Shown here piece after piece: positions 1 through 9,431 of a stretch of DNA of 64,000 nt; positions within the stretch are counted from its first letter, which is position 1, and each line of letters opens with the position of its first letter. A program made the position numbers and the translations under genes. Below the pieces are notes generated by a model, which was not told the origin of the DNA, made no database searches, and worked only from the letters and a program-made list of their open reading frames with translations. Origin of the DNA: an uncultured Brevundimonas sp. (GTDB lineage: Bacteria > Pseudomonadota > Alphaproteobacteria > Caulobacterales > Caulobacteraceae); NCBI RefSeq assembly GCF_947305955.1, contig NZ_CAMZFB010000003.1, positions 1-64,000 of the forward strand, read 5' to 3'.

Positions 1-1
1 G

Positions 2-718
2 CGCGGTAAGATGCAGTTGCCCGACGATGCTGGCGACTCGTGGTTCAGCAACTGGGTCGATCAGACGGTGAGCCGCCTGTCGAGCAACACTTGGGCCATC
101 ATTGCCATCGTCACTTTCCTGCTGTTCCTGGCAGGACTGGCAGCCTACTTGTTCATGGATAACGTGCTGATGCGCAAAATCGGCTTCTTTGGCGGCGCAT
201 TGATGATTGTGGCCACTATCCTGGCCAATCTAGCGGCATTTCACGTCTATCACAAGGCGACAAGTGGCAATGGTGCCATCATCATGCCCGAAACGGTCAC
301 GCTGAGCACTGCGCCTCGCGAGCCGCGTGACAAGGACGAAGAAGCCTTCCAGCAGTTCGAGCGTCCGCAGTCCCTGTCGGTCTGGGCCCTGCCCGCCCAA
401 ACCAGCCGGATCGAGAATGCGGGCTTTGCTTCGACCGCCTATCGCCTGCGCTTCCAACAGCTGTTGGCGACGCCGCTGATGTTTGCCGCCATGTCCATTC
501 TGGCCGCCGCCTTCTCGCTGCGACTCATGCGACTAGGCGATATGGCGCGTATGGCCGTGTCGGCTGTGGTGCTGGGCTTTGCCTTCTTCTTTGTGAACCA
601 GTTTTCCGCAGCGATGGGATCGGCAGAGGTCATTCCGCCGTTTATCGCCGCATGGTTGCCAGCGATTTTAACCGCACTCGCCGCACTTACCTTGCTGTTC
701 TATACCGAAGACGGCTAA
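2..718 (+). CDS. Chimeric ORF: BatE-like segment joined to C-terminal half of LptG (partial at left edge)
   Basis: The frame is open to the window edge; the first ATG is at 11. Residues about 1-100 hold two membrane segments and the motifs MRKIGFFGG and AIIM followed by an ETVTL stretch, which I recognise from Bacteroidetes BatE/TPR aerotolerance proteins. From about residue 112 (FERPQSLSVWALP) to the end (LLFYTEDG) the protein matches the C-terminal permease part of alphaproteobacterial LptG, the inner-membrane LPS export permease that pairs with LptF and LptB. The normal LptG N-terminus is absent. Lines counted at 61-300 are about 54% GC, and the line at 421-480 is 63%. The following lptD fits the usual lptF-lptG-lptD order. 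I infer that the last ~370 bases are true lptG and that the upstream part comes from elsewhere, by misassembly or recombination. Confidence 0.6.
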   Translation, partial: RGKMQLPDDAGDSWFSNWVDQTVSRLSSNTWAIIAIVTFLLFLAGLAAYLFMDNVLMRKIGFFGGALMIVATILANLAAFHVYHKATSGNGAIIMPETVTLSTAPREPRDKDEEAFQQFERPQSLSVWALPAQTSRIENAGFASTAYRLRFQQLLATPLMFAAMSILAAAFSLRLMRLGDMARMAVSAVVLGFAFFFVNQFSAAMGSAEVIPPFIAAWLPAILTALAALTLLFYTEDG

Positions 719-772
719 TCCTCGGACACAGGTTCACCGCCCTGACGTCGCTACCCCGTATTGGAAAACCGT

Positions 773-3235
773 ATGCGTGATCGCCATCAAGCCCCGACAG
801 GAGCCTCGCGCCTGAAGTTGATGGCCGGTGTGGCACTGTGTGCTCTGCCTGTCATGGCGATGGCCCCTGCTGCCGAGGCCCAATCCCAAGCCAGCGCCCA
901 ACCGGCTGCACCTGCCGTCGTCGTGCGCGGTGAGGATGGCCTGACGCCTGACGCCCTCTATGTCGAGGCCGATGCCGCCGAACGTCAGGGCGACGTCGTC
1001 AGCGCCCAGTCACAGCCCAATGGCGAGCGCGTCTTTGCCCGTTTCCGCGACCACAGCCTGCGCGCCGAAGACATCCGCTATGATCTGAAAACCGGCATCG
1101 CCGCGGCCAATGGCCGTGTCGAGCTGATTTCGCCGGATGGTACGGTTCTGCATGCCTCGCAGCTGGAACTGGACGAGGACCTGAAGACCGGTATCGCGGT
1201 CAATCTGGCCACCCGCACGCCGGAGGGCGCGACCCTGATGGCGGCGACCGCCGTGCGTCGTTCCGAGAACGTTTCGGAACTGAACCGCGTCCTGTTCCTG
1301 CCGTGCCCTGTCTGCGAGAACGATCCGAACTATTCGCCGTCCCTCACCTTCCAAGCAGAAAAGGCCGTTCAGGACGAGAAACTGAACGCCATCCTGTACA
1401 AGAATGTGGTGGTGCGTCTGGCGGGCGTTCCGATCTTCTACAGCCCCTATTTCGCCCACCCGGACCCGACGGTCGAACGGGCATCGGGCTTCCTGATCCC
1501 GCGCATCGACTATGCCGAGGATCGCGGCCTGTCCGCCGAAATCCCCTATCTGCACGTCGTCTCGCCATCCGAAGACTGGCTGTTCAGCCCGCGTGTGGCG
1601 ACCAATGTCGCCCCGCTGATGAATGTTCAGTGGCGCCGCCGCTTCCAGTCCGGGACGATTGTCGCGCGCGGTGGCTATACCTATGCCCGCAACTTCGGCG
1701 ACTTCGATCTGGACGGCGATGGTCGCGCCGAATCGAACGTCCACTTCGGCGACCATGATCACCGCTCCTATATTCTGGCGCATGGCGAGTTTGACCTTCA
1801 GGGCCCGTGGCGCTGGGGATTCACCGCCGAGCGCGTCTCTGACAAGACCCTGTTCGACCGCTATGAGGTCCGCGATCCCTATCAGGACAACGGCCTTTAC
1901 TACGGTGACCGTCGCCGCCTGATCTCGCAGATCTATGCCGAACGTCAGACCGAGCGGTCCTATCTGTCGGTCGCGGCCTTCAGCATGCAGAGTTTGCGCG
2001 TGTCGCGCTTCGACCCCGTCACGCCCGCGCTGAACGATTTCGAGGCTGACAACTCCCTGCCCATCGTCGGCCCCATCGTCGAGGCCCGCTGGGAACCGGA
2101 AAGCCCCGTTTTGGGCGGTCGCCTGCGTCTGCGCGGGACGGCTGTGGCCCTGACGCGTGATGCCTATGTCGGCTATCCGACGCTGCGTCCTGAAATCCTG
2201 CCGACGGGTTCGACTATTGGCCTGCCGGGTGTGGACAGCCGCCGTATCAGCGGCCACGTCGATTGGCGACGCGTCTTTATCACCACCAACGGCCTGCGCT
2301 GGGAGCCGTTCGTGGATGTCCGCGCCGACGTCTATTCGGTGGATGACCTGCCGCCCTTCCTCGGCGTCGATAACGAGATCATCACCCGCGCCCGTACCAG
2401 CGCCGGTGTGGATGTGTCCTATCCGCTGTACCGCCCGATGGGGAATGGGGGCAGCATCGTGCTGGAGCCGATGGCCCAGCTGTCGGTCTCCAACAATGTC
2501 GATCAGAATGTCCTGATCCCCATCGAGGACACCCAGACCGTCGAGCTGGACCACATCTCGCTGTTCCGTATGGACCGCTTCCCCGGTTACGACCTGTTGG
2601 AAGGCGGCGTGCGCTTCACCGCCGGTGGCCGCGCCACCTTCAACTGGGACGGCGTGCGCTCGGCCAGCGTGTTTGTGGGCCGCTCAATCCGTGCCGACCA
2701 CGAAAACGCCTTCCTGACCCCGATTCCGGACGACAACTCGCGCCTGTACGACCCGTCGGGTCTGGCCCGCCGCACGTCGGACTGGGTGGTTCAAGGCACT
2801 TTTGATCCGTCGGACCGTATCCGTGGCTGGTTCCACGCCGTGCTGGACGACAGCGGGGCCATGCGCCGCGCCGAAGCCACCATCAGCGGTGACTGGGGCC
2901 GTCGCAACTCTGCGGCGCTCAGCTATATCGTTGACCGCTCCAACCCGCTGGCCGGCCCGAACAACCGTAACTACGAGTTCGTCCAGCTGGCCGCGCAGCA
3001 GTTCGTCTATCGCAACTGGGGCGTTGCCGCCCGCGGCATCGGCGACATGGAACGCGACGTCATCACCCGCTCGGAAGTGGGTATCCTTTATGACGACGAC
3101 TGCTTCCGTCTCGAAGTCGGCTGGCGCCGGGATAACACCCGCGTTCGCCCGACCGGCCCCTCCGAAGGCATTTATATCCGCCTCAACCTCGCCACCTTTG
3201 GCGGTAACGGATATGATGACACTGAATTACGGTAA
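773..3235 (+). CDS. lptD: LPS-assembly protein LptD
   Basis: LptD is the outer-membrane beta-barrel that inserts lipopolysaccharide into the outer leaflet with LptE. The protein (~820 aa) has a signal peptide ending near residue 37 (AEA-Q), an OstA-type periplasmic domain (about 60-200) and a long barrel of alternating aromatic strands to the C-terminus. Cysteines at about 178 and 181 (CPVC) and near 777 could form the inter-domain disulfide; this is fewer than the four in E. coli. I chose ATG 773 rather than TTG 761 because GGAAAA lies six bases upstream. It follows lptG sequence and precedes surA, the chaperone that delivers LptD, so the run is functionally coherent. Confidence 0.95.
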   Translation: MRDRHQAPTGASRLKLMAGVALCALPVMAMAPAAEAQSQASAQPAAPAVVVRGEDGLTPDALYVEADAAERQGDVVSAQSQPNGERVFARFRDHSLRAEDIRYDLKTGIAAANGRVELISPDGTVLHASQLELDEDLKTGIAVNLATRTPEGATLMAATAVRRSENVSELNRVLFLPCPVCENDPNYSPSLTFQAEKAVQDEKLNAILYKNVVVRLAGVPIFYSPYFAHPDPTVERASGFLIPRIDYAEDRGLSAEIPYLHVVSPSEDWLFSPRVATNVAPLMNVQWRRRFQSGTIVARGGYTYARNFGDFDLDGDGRAESNVHFGDHDHRSYILAHGEFDLQGPWRWGFTAERVSDKTLFDRYEVRDPYQDNGLYYGDRRRLISQIYAERQTERSYLSVAAFSMQSLRVSRFDPVTPALNDFEADNSLPIVGPIVEARWEPESPVLGGRLRLRGTAVALTRDAYVGYPTLRPEILPTGSTIGLPGVDSRRISGHVDWRRVFITTNGLRWEPFVDVRADVYSVDDLPPFLGVDNEIITRARTSAGVDVSYPLYRPMGNGGSIVLEPMAQLSVSNNVDQNVLIPIEDTQTVELDHISLFRMDRFPGYDLLEGGVRFTAGGRATFNWDGVRSASVFVGRSIRADHENAFLTPIPDDNSRLYDPSGLARRTSDWVVQGTFDPSDRIRGWFHAVLDDSGAMRRAEATISGDWGRRNSAALSYIVDRSNPLAGPNNRNYEFVQLAAQQFVYRNWGVAARGIGDMERDVITRSEVGILYDDDCFRLEVGWRRDNTRVRPTGPSEGIYIRLNLATFGGNGYDDTELR

Positions 3236-3330
3236 TGATATCGCCTGACCGTAAGGCATGCGATAAACACCCCCGATGTCTGTAGCTTACGCTAGAGACA
3301 ACCGACCGCTTAAGGGAATCAGGACTCACT

Positions 3331-4683
3331 ATGGGTTTCAAGCGTTTCACCACGGGAACGGCAATTGCCGCCCTTCTGACGTCCGCCACCTTGGCACCGG
3401 CTGTCGCGCAAACCGCACCGGCCCAAACGCCACAGGCAGCAGGCACGCTTAATCCCGCCGCCGAGGACGCGCCGGTACGCGCGGCCCCTCAGACGCGTTT
3501 CCAGATGACCGAAGGCGTTGTCGCCACGGTGAACGACCGCATCATCACGGGCTGGGACCTGCGTCAGCGCATGCTGACCACCATCCTGATGTCGCAGGTT
3601 CAGCCGACGCCGGAAACCCTTCCGGCCCTGCAGCAGCAGGCTCTGAACGATCTGATCGACGAGCGTCTGCAAGCGCAGGAACTGGCCAAGTTCGAACAGC
3701 TCAAGATTTCCGATGAAGAAGTCGACCGCGAAATGGCCCAGCTGGCCCGCGAAATCGGCGTCTCCACCGAAGACTATCTGCGCATCCTGCAGGAAGCCGG
3801 CATCCAACTGGCCCCTTATCGTGAGAGCATCCGGACCCGTCTGGGCTGGAGCGATCTGACGGTGGGCCGCTTCCGCGATCGCGCCAAGGTCAGCCGCTCG
3901 CAAGTCGATCAGGCCATGCGCCAGATCACCGAATCGGCCACCAAGCCCCAGTATCTGATCGGCGAAATCTACCTCGACGCTACCCGCGTCGGCGGCATGC
4001 AGGAAGCCGTCAACGGTGCCCGCCAGCTGATCTCCCAGATGGTTCAGGGCGCGCCGTTCCAAGCCGTTGCCCGCCAGTTCTCCTCGGCCCCGACCGCTGC
4101 CCGTAACGGCGATGCCGGTTGGGTGGTCCAAGGCACCGTCCACCCTGCCCTGCAATCGGCGATGGATGTGCTGGAAGTCGGCCAGCTGTCGAACCCGATC
4201 GTCGTCGAGAACGGCGTCTACATCATCTACATGCGTGACAAGCGCGCCGGTGCCGCCACCAGCCACGTCTCGATGAAGCAGGTGATGATCGAACTGCCGG
4301 AAACCGCAACCGAGGCTCAGGTGACCGCGGCTGCGGCCCGTCTGAACGCCCTGCGTTCCGGCCTGACCTGCGACAACATTCTGGAACGTGCCCGCGCTGA
4401 ACAAGGCGTGCTGGGCTCGGATCTGGGTGAAGCCGAGATCTCGAACCTGCTGCCGCAGTTCCAGCAAGTGGCCCGTTCGGCCACCGTCGGTTCGGTCAGC
4501 GATCCGGTGCGCTCGCCGCTGGGTCTGCACCTGCTCGCCGTCTGCGACCGCCGCGTCGGCGGTCCGGAAGTGCCGTCGCGCCAACAGATCGAAAACCGCA
4601 TGCAGGGTCAGAACTTCGCCATGCTGGGCCGCCGCTATCTGCACGACCTGCGTGAAGACGCTCTGATCGAAATCAAACAATGA
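3331..4683 (+). CDS. surA: Periplasmic chaperone / peptidyl-prolyl isomerase SurA
   Basis: This is a 450-residue protein with an N-terminal signal peptide (cleavage near AVA-Q, residue ~26). A SurA N-terminal helical domain spans about residues 60-190, and two parvulin-like segments follow (about 205-310 and 312-415, the latter ending in LGLHLLAVCDRR). SurA escorts unfolded beta-barrel proteins such as LptD across the periplasm to the BAM complex. It lies 95 bases after lptD. Its stop overlaps the pdxA start (ATGA at 4680), so the two are translationally coupled. Confidence 0.95.
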   Translation: MGFKRFTTGTAIAALLTSATLAPAVAQTAPAQTPQAAGTLNPAAEDAPVRAAPQTRFQMTEGVVATVNDRIITGWDLRQRMLTTILMSQVQPTPETLPALQQQALNDLIDERLQAQELAKFEQLKISDEEVDREMAQLAREIGVSTEDYLRILQEAGIQLAPYRESIRTRLGWSDLTVGRFRDRAKVSRSQVDQAMRQITESATKPQYLIGEIYLDATRVGGMQEAVNGARQLISQMVQGAPFQAVARQFSSAPTAARNGDAGWVVQGTVHPALQSAMDVLEVGQLSNPIVVENGVYIIYMRDKRAGAATSHVSMKQVMIELPETATEAQVTAAAARLNALRSGLTCDNILERARAEQGVLGSDLGEAEISNLLPQFQQVARSATVGSVSDPVRSPLGLHLLAVCDRRVGGPEVPSRQQIENRMQGQNFAMLGRRYLHDLREDALIEIKQ

Positions 4684-5717
4684 TCGAGGGGCCGACCGGA
4701 CCGCGCCCATTGGTCGTGACCATGGGCGACCCCGCTGGCGTCGGCCCTGAAATCATCGCCAAAGGCTGGGAAGCGCTGAAAACACAGCGCCAATCCGTCC
4801 TTGCGCCCGCCCCCCTGCCGTTCGCGGTTCTGGGGGATGCGGCCACCTTGGCCAAGCAAGGCATGCCAGTCGAGGCCGTCTATTCGGCCTCCGAGGCCTT
4901 TCAGGTTTTCAACCGGGCCATTCCGGTCATCGACCAGCCCGTGCCCCGCCCCGTCACGGCGGGCCAGCCCGATCCGGCCAATGCGCCGATGGTCGCCGAC
5001 TGGATCGAGCGCGCCGTCGATATGATCCTGTCGGGCGAAGCTGCGGGCATGGTCACAGCCCCTATCGCCAAGGCCCCCATGTATGCCGCGGGCTTCCGCT
5101 TTCCCGGCCACACCGAATTTATTGCCGAACTGACCTCCGACATGCCCTTCATCGGCACGCGCGGTCCGGTGATGATGCTGACAGCGCAGGACCTGCGGGC
5201 CTGTCTGGTCACCATCCATGTGCCCATCGACCAACTGCCCGAACTGATCACCGCCGAGCGTGTGACCCGCATCGCCCGCGTAGTGCATGAGTCGATGAAG
5301 CGCGATTTCGGCATCGCCAAGCCGCGTCTGGCCATGGCGGGCCTGAACCCCCATGCGGGCGAAGGTGGCTCGATCGGCCTTCAGGAAACCACCATCCTGC
5401 GTCCCGCCGCCGAACAGCTGCGCGGGGAAGGCATCGACATCACCGATCCCCTGCCCGCCGATACCCTGTTCCACGAAGAGGCCCGCAAGCGTTACGACGC
5501 CCACATCTGCCTCTATCACGATCAAGCGCTTATCCCAGTGAAAACGCTGGACTTCTGGGGCGGCGTCAATGCCACGCTGGGCCTGCCTATCGTGCGGACC
5601 TCGCCCGATCACGGCACGGGGTTCGATATCGCAGGCAAGGGCGTCGCCCGCGCCGACAGCTTTATTGCGGCGGTAAAACTGGCTTCAGACATGGCGGCCA
5701 AGCGCGCAACGCGCTAA
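4680..5717 (+). CDS. pdxA: 4-hydroxythreonine-4-phosphate dehydrogenase PdxA
   Basis: PdxA performs the NAD-dependent oxidation of 4-phosphohydroxy-L-threonine in the DXP-dependent pathway to pyridoxal phosphate. The 345-aa length is normal. The start motif TMGDPAGVGPEI and the three metal-binding histidine contexts (PGHTEF, NPHAGEGG, YHDQALIP) are all present. It overlaps surA by four bases and is 10 bases before rsmA. The surA-pdxA-rsmA order is a widely conserved proteobacterial cluster. Confidence 0.96.
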   Translation: MIEGPTGPRPLVVTMGDPAGVGPEIIAKGWEALKTQRQSVLAPAPLPFAVLGDAATLAKQGMPVEAVYSASEAFQVFNRAIPVIDQPVPRPVTAGQPDPANAPMVADWIERAVDMILSGEAAGMVTAPIAKAPMYAAGFRFPGHTEFIAELTSDMPFIGTRGPVMMLTAQDLRACLVTIHVPIDQLPELITAERVTRIARVVHESMKRDFGIAKPRLAMAGLNPHAGEGGSIGLQETTILRPAAEQLRGEGIDITDPLPADTLFHEEARKRYDAHICLYHDQALIPVKTLDFWGGVNATLGLPIVRTSPDHGTGFDIAGKGVARADSFIAAVKLASDMAAKRATR

Positions 5718-5727
5718 CACCCCTGCT

Positions 5728-6537
5728 GTGACCGACCACCTGCCCTCCCTCCGCGAAACGCTCGACGCCCACGGCCTGTCGGCGAAGAAGAGCTTTGGCC
5801 AGCATTTCCTGCTGGACCTGAATGTTACCCGCAAGATCGTGCGCTATGCCGGCCCGTTCGAAGGCCGCAACGTCATCGAGGTCGGCCCCGGCCCCGGTGG
5901 CCTGACCCGCGCCCTGATCGAAAGCGATGCGGGCAAGGTCATTCTGGTCGAGAAAGACCCGCGCTTTATCCCGCTTCTGTCGGAACTGGACGACGGCTCT
6001 GGCCGCCTGACCATCCACGATGCTGACGCCCTCAAGGTCAAGGAAGCCGAACTGTCGGATGGCCCAACCCATCTGGTGTCGAACCTGCCGTACAATGTCG
6101 GCACGCCGCTGCTGATCAAATGGCTGACCGGCCCGTGGCTACCGCACGCCCTGACGCTGATGTTCCAAAAGGAAGTCGCCGAGCGCGTGGTGGCCCAGCC
6201 AGACGACGACGCCTATGGCCGCTTGGCCGTGATCTCCCAAGCCGTGTGCGAGGCGCGCATCGTCATGCACCTGCCCGCCGCCGCCTTTACGCCGCCGCCC
6301 AAGGTGGCCTCGGCTGTTGTGCATCTGGTGCCGCTGGCCGAGCGCCCAAGCCCTGAGCGCCTCAAGAAGCTCGAGCGTGTGACGGCGGCCGCCTTTGGCC
6401 AGCGTCGCAAGATGCTTCGTTCCTCCCTCAAACAACTCGGTGGTGCCGCCCTGTGCGAAGCCGCCGGAATTTCCCCCGAAGCCCGCGCCGAAACGATCGA
6501 CGTTGCCGGCTTCCTGCGTTTGGCTGATGCCCTGTAA
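5728..6537 (+). CDS. rsmA: 16S rRNA (adenine1518/1519-N6)-dimethyltransferase RsmA/KsgA
   Basis: RsmA dimethylates two adjacent adenines in helix 45 of 16S rRNA late in 30S assembly; its loss gives kasugamycin resistance. The 269-aa protein starts at GTG 5728 and shows KKSFGQHFLLD, the SAM-binding loop EVGPGPGGLT and the catalytic NLPYNVGTPL motif near residue 119. The C-terminal helical domain is complete (FGQRRKMLRSSLK). It ends immediately before the aminotransferase ATG at 6538. Confidence 0.96.
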   Translation: MTDHLPSLRETLDAHGLSAKKSFGQHFLLDLNVTRKIVRYAGPFEGRNVIEVGPGPGGLTRALIESDAGKVILVEKDPRFIPLLSELDDGSGRLTIHDADALKVKEAELSDGPTHLVSNLPYNVGTPLLIKWLTGPWLPHALTLMFQKEVAERVVAQPDDDAYGRLAVISQAVCEARIVMHLPAAAFTPPPKVASAVVHLVPLAERPSPERLKKLERVTAAAFGQRRKMLRSSLKQLGGAALCEAAGISPEARAETIDVAGFLRLADAL

Positions 6538-7662
6538 ATGACCGTCCAGATCGATCCCTTCCGCGCCATCAACATCTCCCGCATCGCCCACGAGCTGAAG
6601 GCTCAGGGCCGTTCGGTGATCCACATGGAGTTCGGCCAACCGTCTACGGGCGCCCCGCCCAAGGCGATTGCCGAAGCTCACGCGCGACTGGATTCCGAGG
6701 CGGGCGGCTATTGGGAAGACCCCAAACTGCGCGAGCGCATCGCCAAGCTTTACGCCGACCGTTACGGCGTGACGGTCGATCCTTGGTGCATCATCCTGAC
6801 AGCGGGGGCCTCGCCCGCGCTGGTGGTGGCGCTGTCGGTCATGTTCAATCCGGGTGACCGGATTGCGACCGCCCGTCCCGGCTATGTCGCCTATCGCAAC
6901 ACGCTGAAAGCGATGCACATGGAGTGCATCGAGATCGAGTGCGGCCCCGAGGCCAGCTATCAGATGACCGCTGCGGCGCTGGATGCCATCGAGCCCGCCC
7001 CGCAGGGCGTCATTCTGGCCAGCCCCGCCAACCCGACCGGCTCGCTGATCCCCGAGGCCGAGCTCAAGGCCATCGCCGAGGTCTGCGCCCGCAAGAATAT
7101 CCAGATCATCTCGGACGAGATCTATCACGGCCTGATCTATGAAGGCCGCGCCCCGTCCATGCTGGAATACGCCCCGCAGGCTACGGTGGTGAACAGCTTC
7201 TCCAAATACTGGTCCATGCCGGGCTGGCGTTTGGGCTGGGTGATCCTGCCGTCCGAACAGGTCGAACAGGCCCGCGCCCGCATGGGCAACATGTTCCTAA
7301 CGCCCGCGACGCTCAGCCAACGCGCCGCGCTGGTAGCGATGGACTGTGACGACGTGCTGGAAAGCTATGTCGGTGTGTACCGCGAGAACCGTCGTCTGAT
7401 GCTGGAAGCCCTGCCTGAGCTCGGCTTGGCGACCATCGCCCCGCCGGACGGTGCCTTCTACATCTATGCCGATATCAGCCACCTCACGAATGATAGTATT
7501 CTGTTTTGTGAGGAACTTTTGCGCGCCACGGGCGTAGCAACAGCACCCGGCGTGGACTTTGACCCAATCAACGGCCACAAATTCATGCGCTTCAGCTTTG
7601 CTGTATCGACGGCCGAAGTCAAAGACGCGCTGGCGCGCATTAAACCATTCTTCAAGCCTTGA
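6538..7662 (+). CDS. Class I/II pyridoxal-phosphate aminotransferase
   Basis: This is a fold-type I aminotransferase (374 aa) of the aspartate/aromatic family. Visible motifs are SPANPTGSLIP near residue 160, SDEIYHGLIYEG near 193, and the PLP-lysine context SFSKYWSMPGWRLGW near 220. The family arginine that binds the substrate carboxylate is expected in the C-terminal segment FMRFSFA. The ATG follows the rsmA stop with no gap, so it is probably cotranscribed. The substrate cannot be fixed from sequence; amino acids such as aspartate or aromatic residues are likely. Confidence 0.85.
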   Translation: MTVQIDPFRAINISRIAHELKAQGRSVIHMEFGQPSTGAPPKAIAEAHARLDSEAGGYWEDPKLRERIAKLYADRYGVTVDPWCIILTAGASPALVVALSVMFNPGDRIATARPGYVAYRNTLKAMHMECIEIECGPEASYQMTAAALDAIEPAPQGVILASPANPTGSLIPEAELKAIAEVCARKNIQIISDEIYHGLIYEGRAPSMLEYAPQATVVNSFSKYWSMPGWRLGWVILPSEQVEQARARMGNMFLTPATLSQRAALVAMDCDDVLESYVGVYRENRRLMLEALPELGLATIAPPDGAFYIYADISHLTNDSILFCEELLRATGVATAPGVDFDPINGHKFMRFSFAVSTAEVKDALARIKPFFKP

Positions 7663-7690
7663 TATATCAATAATATGCCAAAGCTTGAGT

Positions 7691-7711
7691 ACTACCGCCC
7701 CCTTCGGTAGT
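7691..7711 (+). promoter_or_regulatory. Hairpin in leader of the MHYT kinase gene
   Basis: A perfect 7-bp inverted repeat (ACTACCG / CGGTAGT, loop CCCCCTT) lies between the aminotransferase stop and the kinase start. It is not followed by a T-run, so it is a weak terminator at best and may be a leader structure. Confidence 0.4.
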
Positions 7712-7730
7712 CCCGCGAACGGAGGCACAT

Positions 7731-9425
7731 TTGGGCCACAGTCACGATACCCTTTTCGTTTTGATGTCGTTTGGCATCGCGATACTGGCGTCGTGGACGG
7801 CTCTGGGCTTGCTGGAACGGGTTCGGTCCAGTCTGGAACTGCGCCGCATCATGTGGCTGCTGGCGACGGCCGTGGCCATGGGCGGCGGCATCTGGGCGAT
7901 GCATTTCATCGCCATGCTGGGGTTCAAGCCGGGGCCGGAGGTTACCTATGACATCGGCCTGACGGCCCTGTCCTTCCTGCTTGCCGTTGTCGGTACCGCA
8001 GGGGCCTTCTGGATGGCCGCCAAGCCCAAGACACCCGTGATCCAGCTTCTGGGGTCCGGTGCGCTGATGGGCGTGGCGATTGCCGCCATGCACTATCTCG
8101 GCATGGCCGCCATCCGGTCCAGCGCCATCCTCAGCTATGACCGACTGTATATCGTTGCGTCTCTGGCCATCGCGCTTGTCGCATCGTTCAGCGCCATGGT
8201 TCTGGTGCGCGAGGAGTTGTCCAACCGGATGAAGGCGCTGGGCGCGCTGTTCCTCGCCATTGCCGTCTCGGCCATGCACTACACTGCCATGGCAGGTGTG
8301 TCGGTGACTCTCCCCGAAGGGGGCCTGCACGACCATCCGCAAGCCGAGGCGAGCGCTCTGGCACTGGCGATAGCGATTGCGGTCATCAGCGCGGGCTTGC
8401 TGATCCTGTCGGGTGTCATCGCCTTTCTGGACCGCCGTATCAAGCTGCTGTCGGTGCTGGATGCGGGCGACATCGGCTATTGGGAAGTCCGCCTGCCCAG
8501 CCGCCAGCTTTGGCTATCGCACCACGCCAAGAAGCTTCTGGTCCGCAACGTGGGCGGCGAGGTCCGCGACCATAGTCAGGACCTCGTGGACGCAGCCATC
8601 GCCATGGCCAAACTGGCCATCCGCAGAGGCACGAACAACAGCAAGGAAATGGAACTCCACATCGGCGAGCGATGGATCGCCGTGCGGGGGCGTATGCTTC
8701 ATCAGCGTAATGGCCATCACATCAAGATGGCGGGCATCCTGATCGACATCACCGATGCCCACAGTGTTCGCACCGCTCTGGAGGTCAGTGACGCCCGTCA
8801 GAAGCTGCTGCTGAACGAGCTGAACCACCGCCTGAAGAACAACTTTGCCAGCATCCAGTCGATTGCCGCCCTGACCGCGCGCGGCAGTCCGGATCTGCCG
8901 ACCTTTATCGAGACCTTCCAGTCTCGCATTCTGGCGCTATCGAACACCCAAACCCTGCTGACCAATACGGGCTGGGAAAGCGCCGATCTGGCCGAAATCT
9001 TCCAACAGGAACTGCACCCCTACACCCAACAGGCGGTGATCGAGGGGCCGTCGATCCTGCTGGATCCCAACCGTGCCCTGTCCATGGGTCTGATCGCCCA
9101 CGAACTGACGACCAATGCGGCCAAGCACGGCGCTCTGAGCCGTGTTTCCGGCACGATCCGCGTGCGCTGGACCGTGCCTGACCGTCAGGGCCGCGTGCGT
9201 TTGGAGTGGATTGAATCGGGTGGTCCGACGGTCAAGCCGCCGTCGCGTCGTGGCTTTGGCTCGCGCCTGATCAAGAACAGTATCGAAGGCCCGCTGGCCG
9301 GTACGGCGGAATACAACTATCCGCCGTCCGGCCTGAACGTGATCTTCCAGTTCAGCACGATTGACGAGGCCAGGCCCAAGACCACGACCGCCTCGCGCAT
9401 CAAGGTGATTACGCCGGTCGAATGA
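7731..9425 (+). CDS. MHYT-domain HWE-family sensor histidine kinase
   Basis: This is a membrane sensor kinase of 564 aa. The N-terminal ~240 residues carry seven hydrophobic segments with three MHYT-type motifs (MHFIAM, MHYLGM, MHYTAM); this domain is predicted to bind a metal and sense a diatomic gas. A PAS-like region follows (about 245-345). The kinase core starts with the phospho-acceptor motif LNELNHRLKNN (His ~366) and has the ATPase motif HELTTNAAKHGAL and the W-x-E signature (WIE), which place it in the HWE family typical of Alphaproteobacteria. The start is TTG 7731 with GGAGG five bases upstream. No response regulator is adjacent. It is convergent with gmk, six bases apart. Confidence 0.9.
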   Translation: MGHSHDTLFVLMSFGIAILASWTALGLLERVRSSLELRRIMWLLATAVAMGGGIWAMHFIAMLGFKPGPEVTYDIGLTALSFLLAVVGTAGAFWMAAKPKTPVIQLLGSGALMGVAIAAMHYLGMAAIRSSAILSYDRLYIVASLAIALVASFSAMVLVREELSNRMKALGALFLAIAVSAMHYTAMAGVSVTLPEGGLHDHPQAEASALALAIAIAVISAGLLILSGVIAFLDRRIKLLSVLDAGDIGYWEVRLPSRQLWLSHHAKKLLVRNVGGEVRDHSQDLVDAAIAMAKLAIRRGTNNSKEMELHIGERWIAVRGRMLHQRNGHHIKMAGILIDITDAHSVRTALEVSDARQKLLLNELNHRLKNNFASIQSIAALTARGSPDLPTFIETFQSRILALSNTQTLLTNTGWESADLAEIFQQELHPYTQQAVIEGPSILLDPNRALSMGLIAHELTTNAAKHGALSRVSGTIRVRWTVPDRQGRVRLEWIESGGPTVKPPSRRGFGSRLIKNSIEGPLAGTAEYNYPPSGLNVIFQFSTIDEARPKTTTASRIKVITPVE

Positions 9426-9431
9426 CCGCGC

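Noticed and set aside
1010-2554. Long open frame antisense to lptD
   Set aside because: It mirrors the GC-rich codon pattern of lptD and has no recognisable domain; lptD is certain.
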